A program made the translations under genes and the position numbers. From Gammaproteobacteria bacterium (GTDB lineage: Bacteria; Pseudomonadota; Gammaproteobacteria; GRL18): DNA of 32,315 bases. The stretch spans positions 1 through 32,315 of the forward strand of contig JADGAU010000021.1 in assembly GCA_015231865.1 (NCBI GenBank), read 5' to 3'. Positions 25,315 to 32,315 of this stretch are shown here, one piece after another (within the stretch, counting starts at the first letter, position 1; the number at the start of each line of letters is the position of its first letter). The notes below the pieces were generated by a model. It saw only the letters and a list, made by a program, of their open reading frames with translations, was not told the origin of the DNA and ran no database searches.

Positions 25315-26343
25315 TTAGGTAAGATCCAATAGTTTGCTAACAACTCGATGACAACCTCTGCCATCGACCCAATGACTCGCAATTGCTGATAATTTAGATA
25401 AGTTTTTTAACTCAAGAAAATGATAAAAAGAGGACAATAATTGTTCAATACAAGTGTTTTGCTGACAATCAATAAACTGACACCATTGATAATTTATATT
25501 TGAAGAAATAAAACTTTCCTGATTTTTAGCAACAATGGCAAATACCGATGGTACACCACAGCTTGCCAGTTCATACACTGTCGAACCTGCTGCCGATATT
25601 GCAAGCATAGCCTGACCCAATATTTGATCCATATTATCTATGTTATGCAGGTGAATAAACCCAGCCTGCTGGCATAAATTTTCAATATCAGAGGTATTTT
25701 TAAAAGCAGCTCCAGTGATCACTAGCACCTCAAAATGAATGAGGCGTTTATCCTTCATTAATTGAGATACTAAAGGTACAGTTAAACCATTGACATCAGC
25801 ACCACCAAAACTGACTACGATTTTATTACGCTGTTTAAATAAATATTTTTTAGCTGCATCAGTAAAGTTTGGACGAATCAATGCATACTGATGACCTAAA
25901 CAAAATTGTGCCTTTGGAGCAAACTTTTGGTAGTGTTTCTGAACAAAGCAATCTGCCGGATTGATCACCATATCGGCATATAACGGTCCTCGATTACATT
26001 CATCATCAATAATGATTAGTTTACTATTTTCTATGTCGGACAATTGTTTAAATAAAATACGATCATAACTATAATTATCAATAATAATAAAGTCATACTG
26101 GCTCGCTTTTTCAATAAAATCTTGTTCATCATCAATGATTAACACATGATGTGGAAGAAACTTATTAACCCCCAATGTTTCAACTGTCGACTTTTTCACT
26201 GCAAAAGCACATTGAATTAAAATATCTTTTAGTCTTAATGTCTCTAAAAATGTATCAGCTAATGATTTACAACGATAATAATGCCCCAAACCTATTCCTG
26301 CTCCGGCATCTAGTCGAAAAACTAATAATAACTTGTTATTCAT
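25315..26343 (-). CDS. PseG-like UDP-sugar hydrolase / glycosyltransferase-fold protein
   Basis: FRLDAGAGIGLGHYYRCKSLADTF; IIDDE; VVSFGGADVNGLT; AISAAGSTVYELASCGVPSV. Confidence 0.78.
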   Translation of the reverse strand: MNNKLLLVFRLDAGAGIGLGHYYRCKSLADTFLETLRLKDILIQCAFAVKKSTVETLGVNKFLPHHVLIIDDEQDFIEKASQYDFIIIDNYSYDRILFKQLSDIENSKLIIIDDECNRGPLYADMVINPADCFVQKHYQKFAPKAQFCLGHQYALIRPNFTDAAKKYLFKQRNKIVVSFGGADVNGLTVPLVSQLMKDKRLIHFEVLVITGAAFKNTSDIENLCQQAGFIHLHNIDNMDQILGQAMLAISAAGSTVYELASCGVPSVFAIVAKNQESFISSNINYQWCQFIDCQQNTCIEQLLSSFYHFLELKNLSKLSAIASHWVDGRGCHRVVSKLLDLT

Positions 26344-26380
26344 TACTTACTTATTCGCTATTTTTGTATATAATTTTACA

Positions 26381-27538
26381 ATGCAAAATGATTATAACTT
26401 ATCTGTAAACGCAATCGATACAAATCAATCATCAGGGGCTGTTTGGGCGGTTATTTTTTTCCTGACCACCTTAGGTGCTTTAACCGCTACTTATTGGTTT
26501 TATAAACAAGCAAATAGCAGTCAAATAGAGCAAAAGCACTTTCAACAAAAACAACAAAACCTATCCAATAAAATTGCTCAATTACTATTGCAACTAAACA
26601 ATGAACAAGATAAACAAAAACTTTTTAAACAAGAAAATGACAAAATTAATAAGCAAAATCAAGCGCTAAACCAACAAATTGGTTCGATAAAAGAGCAGCA
26701 TCTCAAAGAAATAGAAAATCAGAAAATTAAAACAAATAAACAAATAGAACAGCTGCAGGAAAAAGTTGCTTTAAATGATCAAAGTACGCAACAACAACTG
26801 CAGCAATTAAAAGATTTTAATCATCAACTTATTGAATCTGTTGATTTAGTGCAATCTTATCAACAAGAGAAAAGTGAATTACAAAATGAGCTAAGTCAAC
26901 TTAAAGAAAAATATCAGACCTTGGCGCTTGAAAAAGAGCAGTTAGCTCAACAATTTAAACAATACCAATTACAACAAAAATCTAAACAGCAAAAGTATTT
27001 AGAACAGTTAAACCTGAGCCAGGAACAAAATGCTAAAGATGCAATGATGTTCAATAAATTATTAACAGATTCGAATCTGCGGATTAATAATTTAAAAAAC
27101 CGTTTTACCGTTATCGAGTTAGGTCAGGATATTATGTATGACCCCGGTGGCGCAGATTTAACTGAGGCAGGTACAACTTCATTAGACAAACTTGCCGATA
27201 TTTTAAAGCAATTTCCGGACAGACAAATTGCGGTGCAGGGTCATAGTGATAACCGTCCGATTGGCAAGACACTTAAAGATAAGTATTTTTCGAATTGGGA
27301 ATTATCATCGGCTCGGGCGGCTTCAGCCATTCGCTATTTACAATACAATTCACTTTTAAAACCTGAAAGACTTATCCTCGTGGCCTATAGTTCTTACCAA
27401 CCCAAAGTTATTTCAAATAACGAACAAGATTTAGCCAGAAACCGCAGAATTGAAATTATTTTATTACCCAAAGAGTTTGTTTTTTTTAAGCAATCACTGC
27501 AAAAAACCAGTGAAACAAATGAACAAAATTTAAATTAA
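26381..27538 (+). CDS. TM plus coiled-coil plus OmpA-like C-terminal domain protein
   Basis: RQIAVQGHSDNRPIG...NWELSSARAASAIRYL...DLARNRRIEIILLP; start reset to the ATG at 26381. Confidence 0.85.
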   Translation: MQNDYNLSVNAIDTNQSSGAVWAVIFFLTTLGALTATYWFYKQANSSQIEQKHFQQKQQNLSNKIAQLLLQLNNEQDKQKLFKQENDKINKQNQALNQQIGSIKEQHLKEIENQKIKTNKQIEQLQEKVALNDQSTQQQLQQLKDFNHQLIESVDLVQSYQQEKSELQNELSQLKEKYQTLALEKEQLAQQFKQYQLQQKSKQQKYLEQLNLSQEQNAKDAMMFNKLLTDSNLRINNLKNRFTVIELGQDIMYDPGGADLTEAGTTSLDKLADILKQFPDRQIAVQGHSDNRPIGKTLKDKYFSNWELSSARAASAIRYLQYNSLLKPERLILVAYSSYQPKVISNNEQDLARNRRIEIILLPKEFVFFKQSLQKTSETNEQNLN

Positions 27539-27552
27539 TTTAAATTTTGTTC
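27521..27552. other. 32-bp perfect palindrome over convergent stop codons
   Basis: GAACAAAATTTAAATT|AATTTAAATTTTGTTC; both genes end ...EQNLN* inside it. Confidence 0.97.
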
Positions 27553-28665
27553 CGCTAACCATGCCATAACCGACTGTTCATCACCGCTATAAATAATACG
27601 TTCCTGTTTTTTGGCTAATTGATAGTCATACATTGGATCATAATAATCAACCATCAATGATTTAATCCATTGCCGATGTAAACCTACCTCATTATTGGCA
27701 AACTGTTCATCTATTGCTTGTTCCATGATGTGTTTAATGTTTCGATAATTCACCCCACCCAAACGTTTTTGTATACGGGAAAGACTATCTAATAAATAAA
27801 CCTTAAACCTTGAACGACCATCTTCCGGATAAGCCTTAAGAAAGTCATTATAATTGGAAATAATATAATCATTTAAGGTGATTTCTACTCTTTGTTCCAC
27901 AGTGCTATCTAATAAAACAATGGCTGATTGCTTCATTTTTTTATACAAGGACTCGGGTAATGCAATTCTTCCAATCAATCGCCCTTCATCTTCTAGTAAA
28001 AACTGTTTGCAATTTTTTTCATGTAATTTTAAATATTGAACAGCCAAATCATTTTCAAAATCAATTTGGCCTGGTTGCGGTGTAACATAATGACCAAAAC
28101 TAGAGCCACGATGATTTGCAATACCTTCTAAGTCTATTGCATGAGTAAACTGGTTTAGTACTTTTGTTTTGCCTGTACCGGTTCTACCAGCCAAGATCAG
28201 TAATTGCTTTTCATTTGAATTATTAACTCTGGGAACGGGCTTTAGATCATCGGCCCATTGTTCTAAAACGTCTAATAAATATCTTCTCATCCGTTTATAA
28301 CCACCCTGAATGAGTTCAATATCTATATCATTTTCATGTAGCCATTTTTGAGTTGTTCTTGATCGCAAACCACCTCGAAAACAATACAGTTTAATATTGG
28401 AGTTAGCACTAATTAATTCTTGCCAATCATCTATTCTTTTTTGCTTGACAGCACCACTAATTAATTCTAAACCTAACTCAATCGCCTTATCCTGACCTTC
28501 ATTTTTATATTTCAAACCAATTTCATGGCGTTGTTGATCATCTAATAATGGAATATTAAAAGCGTTAGGGAAAGCACCTTGTTGAAACTCGATCGGCGCT
28601 CTAACATCAAGAAAAACGGTATCATTGATAAATATTGAATATAGATCATGCTCAGCAATATTCAT
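27535..28665 (-). CDS. mnmH: tRNA 2-selenouridine synthase (rhodanese + P-loop)
   Basis: FLDVRAPIEFQQGAFPNAFNIPLL; KLYCFRGGLRSRTTQKWL; LAGRTGTGKTKVLNQ. Confidence 0.93.
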   Translation of the reverse strand: MNIAEHDLYSIFINDTVFLDVRAPIEFQQGAFPNAFNIPLLDDQQRHEIGLKYKNEGQDKAIELGLELISGAVKQKRIDDWQELISANSNIKLYCFRGGLRSRTTQKWLHENDIDIELIQGGYKRMRRYLLDVLEQWADDLKPVPRVNNSNEKQLLILAGRTGTGKTKVLNQFTHAIDLEGIANHRGSSFGHYVTPQPGQIDFENDLAVQYLKLHEKNCKQFLLEDEGRLIGRIALPESLYKKMKQSAIVLLDSTVEQRVEITLNDYIISNYNDFLKAYPEDGRSRFKVYLLDSLSRIQKRLGGVNYRNIKHIMEQAIDEQFANNEVGLHRQWIKSLMVDYYDPMYDYQLAKKQERIIYSGDEQSVMAWLAEQNLN

Positions 28666-28713
28666 TAAAAAACTCTTTATTCTTAGAAATTAATATTAAA
28701 CCCAGGAACCGGC

Positions 28714-28906
28714 CTAGGAGCTTGTCCGAGAATAGAAATCCTACTGTGAAAACGCTGATTTTGGCCATATTTTTCCATCATTTTCGTTAAATATACCTAT
28801 ATTCGCCTCAAATGCTGAAAAAATCTGACTCAAAACATCGTTTTCTCGCTACGCCCCGCAGGAAGTGCCCTTGGGGTACGGTGTCCATTCTCGGACAGGC
28901 TCCTAG
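28714..28906. mobile_element. MITE-like element (~193 bp) with terminal inverted repeats
   Basis: Left CTAGGAGCTTGTCCGAGAATAGA, right revcomp CTAGGAGCCTGTCCGAGAATGGA; no transposase inside. Confidence 0.8.
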
Positions 28907-29889
28907 AAAAGCTCGATATCATCTTCAACAATCTGCTGATTAATATCTGACTTGATATCTTCATAGAAGGTGATTCGATTTCGGCCATTTTCTTTTGCGT
29001 GATAAAGTGCTTTATCGGCATAGTCAACTAAACTGGTTGGCATAATTGAAGACTCAACTAAGACATAACCAATACTTACGGTAACTTTTCCAACAACTGG
29101 AAAATCATAATTTTCGACCATGTGGCGATAACGTTCCAATGCTTCTTGTGCACCCTCTAGAGTCGAATCGTTAATTAAGACAATAAACTCTTCACCACCA
29201 AAACGAAATAAGTAATCAGAGTATCGAAAGTTAACTTTCATTAATTGAGAGAATTTAAGTAAAACCTCATCACCATAAAGATGGCCATAGGTATCATTAA
29301 CTCGCTTAAAATGGTCAATATCCAATATAGCAACAAATGCTGCCTTACCTGGTTCTAAAACTTGTGAGGCGATTTTAATTAAAGTCTCATCAAAGGTTTG
29401 TCGATTTAAAAGTCCGCTGAGCGCATCTCGTTCTTTCTCATCATAGATATTGATTTGATTTTCATATAATTGAATCAAATGAAGACAGAGAAAACGTTCT
29501 TGAGGATTAATAGATTTACCATCAACGGCAACAACCCGCAAAGGACCGAACTTACTTTTCACTTTAAAAAGTAGTCTCATGCAGCCTTCGCCAAGGTCTA
29601 TTTCAACCTGACGGCGAGAATTAATACATTCCTGTAAACCTGGCTCTCTATTATTTAATCGCTGTTCACCATGTTCTGTGCTCACACGGCGAAATAATAT
29701 ATCTTCTGAATTTACTTTTTTTTCTTGATTTGTTTCAAATACTTCAAAAATTGAAGCATTGGCAATAAAGTCCCAGGAAGTAAGCCAGTTATGCATAAAC
29801 TCACTAACTGCCTGTCCGGACTTTTGACTAGTTAATCCTACAGCAGCAGATAATGCATCACCAATATGTATATCATAATCTATGTTCAT
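28903..29889 (-). CDS. GGDEF-domain diguanylate cyclase
   Basis: DIDHFKRVNDTYGHLYGDEVLLKFSQLM...FRFGGEEFIVL. Confidence 0.92.
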   Translation of the reverse strand: MNIDYDIHIGDALSAAVGLTSQKSGQAVSEFMHNWLTSWDFIANASIFEVFETNQEKKVNSEDILFRRVSTEHGEQRLNNREPGLQECINSRRQVEIDLGEGCMRLLFKVKSKFGPLRVVAVDGKSINPQERFLCLHLIQLYENQINIYDEKERDALSGLLNRQTFDETLIKIASQVLEPGKAAFVAILDIDHFKRVNDTYGHLYGDEVLLKFSQLMKVNFRYSDYLFRFGGEEFIVLINDSTLEGAQEALERYRHMVENYDFPVVGKVTVSIGYVLVESSIMPTSLVDYADKALYHAKENGRNRITFYEDIKSDINQQIVEDDIELF

Positions 29890-29958
29890 AATACCATTGA
29901 ATCAATTAGATACTGAATGTCTATATCCATGATACTTAGCCGAAAGTAGGGCTAATAT

Positions 29959-30324
29959 CTACTTTTGTTGTAAAGATTTCACATATTCACTAATAAAGTA
30001 GACTTTATCAAGACTTAAGGCATCTTTTAATAATGGCATTTTAGTTTCTTTGTAGTCAGACTTATGACGACCAAGAACTGCCTTTAATACTTTGTCTGTC
30101 ACACACATGCCATTTTTAACAAGAATCGTTAAATTGGCTGGCTTAATTTTTAAAAAGTCAACTAAATGACCTTCACCATCAGCGCTTGCTCCGTGGCACT
30201 GCTGACAACGCGCTTCAAATTCTGCACGTCCCTGTGTAACGGCATTATCAACAGAAGCGTGTACCATTGAAGAAAATAAAGTTATTGAAACAGCTAATAA
30301 GATAGTACGATAGTTATGAATCAT
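29959..30324 (-). CDS. Small periplasmic c-type cytochrome
   Basis: Signal peptide; CQQCHGASADGEG (CXXCH). Confidence 0.85.
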   Translation of the reverse strand: MIHNYRTILLAVSITLFSSMVHASVDNAVTQGRAEFEARCQQCHGASADGEGHLVDFLKIKPANLTILVKNGMCVTDKVLKAVLGRHKSDYKETKMPLLKDALSLDKVYFISEYVKSLQQK

Positions 30325-30454
30325 CTGATAAACCTCAAATCAATTTAAAGATAGTATGATTCTATCATAAAGAAAGTAGAATTTATTAATAAAGCAGGTA
30401 AAGCATTAGGGATATAAATTCAAATAATTCAGGTAATTCAAATAATTCAGATGT

Positions 30455-31183
30455 TCAAAGTGGCTTAAGAATATCAACTCGATTGGGCGCTAAAAACTTA
30501 CCATTATTGTCTTTAGTATAAGATAGAAAAGTTCTTTTGACTTTATGAAATAGTTCATCGTCTATATTAAAATTAGTATGTGTCGCGCCAAGAATTCTAT
30601 TTTCAAATTCTTCAAAACTTTCAAACACAACCGGAGAGTAGAAAAACATTTCTTTATGCAGCTTAAAAGCACCTGAGTCAACTGCATCTCTTATTGCTTC
30701 AAAGGCTTGTGTTCTTACCATTTTTTCATCATTAAACAGTTTTATAATTTGATTAAAGTCACCGGCATAAATAGGCTCAGAAATATAAGCAAGACCATCA
30801 CTTTTTAACACACGCCTGATTTCTGAAAGAGCATTAGGCATTAGCGTAACAGGAACATGATGTAATGATTTAAACATAAAAACCGTATCAACACTATTGT
30901 CATCTAAAGGCAGCTCTTGCGCACCTGCCTCAATAAAAGTGACATTGGGCAAATCATCAATTAATAAATTTTTTTCATGTTGGATTTTATCCACTTCGGC
31001 CGCAATAATTTGACGATTTTGCCCGCTTTTGGAAATTAAACGGGTTAAAAATGCAGCACCGCAGCCAAGTTCCAAAATATTATTACCATCTAAAGATAAA
31101 ACAGATTCTAATAAATCATGCTCAGGACAGACACGATGAATTTCTGATGATTTAATTTGCATGTTTTGATTAAAAACACTCAT
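30455..31183 (-). CDS. Class I SAM-dependent methyltransferase
   Basis: NILELGCGAAFLTRLI; VDTVFMFKSLHHVP; EIRRVLKSDGLAYISEP. Confidence 0.9.
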   Translation of the reverse strand: MSVFNQNMQIKSSEIHRVCPEHDLLESVLSLDGNNILELGCGAAFLTRLISKSGQNRQIIAAEVDKIQHEKNLLIDDLPNVTFIEAGAQELPLDDNSVDTVFMFKSLHHVPVTLMPNALSEIRRVLKSDGLAYISEPIYAGDFNQIIKLFNDEKMVRTQAFEAIRDAVDSGAFKLHKEMFFYSPVVFESFEEFENRILGATHTNFNIDDELFHKVKRTFLSYTKDNNGKFLAPNRVDILKPL

Positions 31184-31453
31184 AATTTCCGATATTCCAG
31201 GTTATTAATTAGGACAAAAGCTGTTTTAATGTTTTATCACGAACATTTGTTAGTGGCAAATGTTATTGGAAAAAAACTCAAATTATTAGCTCTGCTTCCC
31301 TTAAATGTTGTTAGTTCTTTGTCCCTTTTAGATAAGTGTAACTAGTTTATCTTCTGCTAGAATTATCTAATTATTGAAAACTAATTGAGACATAATAATT
31401 TAACCCTATATAAATTGATAATTTATATTAATTTAACTAACAGAATTTGTGCC

Positions 31454-32251
31454 ATGATTAAAAAATCAATAGAAACTTTTATTTCGAATAATAACTTTCA
31501 ATATTTTATTACCGGCTTAATCATTTTTAATGGCATTCTCATGGGCCTGGAAACCTCAAAAAGCCTAATAGATTCTTATGGTCAAATGATGCATTTTTTA
31601 GATAATCTAATTGTTGCAATTTTTACCGTCGAAATTATCCTCCGAATCTATGTATATCGATTAAACTTCTTTAAAGATCCCTGGAGTCTGTTTGACTTTT
31701 TTGTGGTTACTATATCATTGATACCGGCCAGTGGTAATTTATCAATTCTTCGGGTATTAAGAGTTTTACGTTTATTTCGACTATTAACCATAGTGCCGCA
31801 AATGCGTATTATTATTGCCGCATTAATTGGCGTTATTCCTGGCATCGCATCGGTATCATTAGTCCTAATACTGTTTTTTTATGTGTTTGCGATTATGTCG
31901 TATAACCTATTTGGAGAAACCTATCCTCAATGGTTTGGTGGATTAGGCGCATCAATGTACACACTTTTTCAGATAATGACTTTGGAAAGCTGGTCGATGG
32001 GCATTGCCAGACCGGTTATGGAAACGCATCCTGGAGCCTGGCTATTTTTTGTTATTTACATTTTGATTGTGACTTTTATTATGGTTAACTTATTTATTGG
32101 TCTCATCGTCGATGCCATTTTCACCATTAAAGGCAATGATAAAGATAATGAAAAAGATAATGAAGATCATGGATTAACAGAAAAAGACCAAATTCTTGCG
32201 CTAAGAAATGAAATCAAAGAATTAAAACAAATTATTTTATCTAAGAAGTAA
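31454..32251 (+). CDS. Voltage-gated sodium channel, BacNav/NaChBac-type
   Basis: S4 [14 protein letters not shown] (Arg every third residue); filter TLESWSM; six-TM ion-transport pattern; C-terminal coiled coil. Confidence 0.9.
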   Translation: MIKKSIETFISNNNFQYFITGLIIFNGILMGLETSKSLIDSYGQMMHFLDNLIVAIFTVEIILRIYVYRLNFFKDPWSLFDFFVVTISLIPASGNLSILRVLRVLRLFRLLTIVPQMRIIIAALIGVIPGIASVSLVLILFFYVFAIMSYNLFGETYPQWFGGLGASMYTLFQIMTLESWSMGIARPVMETHPGAWLFFVIYILIVTFIMVNLFIGLIVDAIFTIKGNDKDNEKDNEDHGLTEKDQILALRNEIKELKQIILSKK

Positions 32252-32255
32252 ATAA

Positions 32256-32315
32256 TTAATTCAATTCCGTCATAATATCTTCCTCTGCCCACCTGGACTT
32301 AGGTAAGGAAGCATT
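32256..32315 (-). CDS. C-terminus of an unidentified CDS cut by the window end
   Basis: Open minus-strand frame ...NASLPKSRWAEEDIMTELN*; convergent with the channel gene. Confidence 0.35.
   Translation of the reverse strand, partial: NASLPKSRWAEEDIMTELN

Noticed and set aside
25060-25315. Calling the DnaA-box cluster oriC outright
   Set aside because: No dnaA, dnaN, mnmG, mioC or rpmH nearby, and GC skew cannot be assessed from this window; kept as a candidate DnaA-binding locus only.
28830-29027. 65-aa minus-strand ORF across the MITE and GGDEF end
   Set aside because: Out-of-frame overlap of the MITE edge and the GGDEF gene; no support as a gene.
30418-30455. Short repeat TAATTCAAATAATTCAG x2 downstream of the methyltransferase gene
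   Set aside because: Only two AT-rich copies; insufficient to support a function.
31157-31345. 62-aa ORF between the methyltransferase and the sodium channel
   Set aside because: Overlaps the methyltransferase start region; no RBS or recognisable features.
1-32315. CRISPR array
   Set aside because: No regularly spaced repeats of 24-40 bp with unique spacers seen; the only tandem arrays are 6-, 7- and 12-bp units.

Overview
The window is AT-rich and probably gammaproteobacterial, in two parts. (1) Positions ~1-9048 are an integrated accessory island. It is bounded by a 53-bp direct repeat (1-53 = 9049-9101) of the 3' part of a tRNA-Arg(CCT) gene; the intact gene is at 9046-9118, minus strand. 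The island holds a truncated tyrosine-integrase, a BrxA-like (BREX) N-terminal remnant, an antitoxin/PIN-toxin pair split by an intact ISAs1-family IS (10-bp TSD), an AlbA_2/COG2865 ATP-binding protein, a small antitoxin-like ORF, a GNAT-methyltransferase fusion with a collapsed MTase core, and a PglZ-like N-terminal remnant fused to an unrelated segment. TTAGTGG heptamer repeats sit at several of the remnant junctions. The intact cargo gene next to the tRNA (5836-8757, 973 aa) has a striking architecture: two RNAP alpha-CTD-like HhH repeats, a primary-sigma region-4 HTH, a series of winged-helix/HARE-like repeats, a coiled coil, and a C-terminal HEPN-like RNxxxH motif. It is my main candidate for an undescribed (defence?) system. 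(2) Positions ~9100-32315 are chromosomal: hybrid histidine kinase, DUF4139-like protein, flgN/flgM/flgA, UDG, trpF-trpB-trpA-accD-folC-dedD-cvpA-purF, HlyD-like protein, PseG-like protein, OmpA-like protein, mnmH, GGDEF protein, cytochrome c, methyltransferase and a BacNav-type sodium channel. Non-coding signals of note there are a cluster of four perfect DnaA boxes in a convergent intergenic region (25079-25312), a 32-bp perfect palindrome spanning the overlapping stop codons of two convergent genes (27521-27552), and a ~193-bp MITE-like element whose edge supplies a stop codon (28714-28906). All assignments are by eye from sequence; no database search was run.
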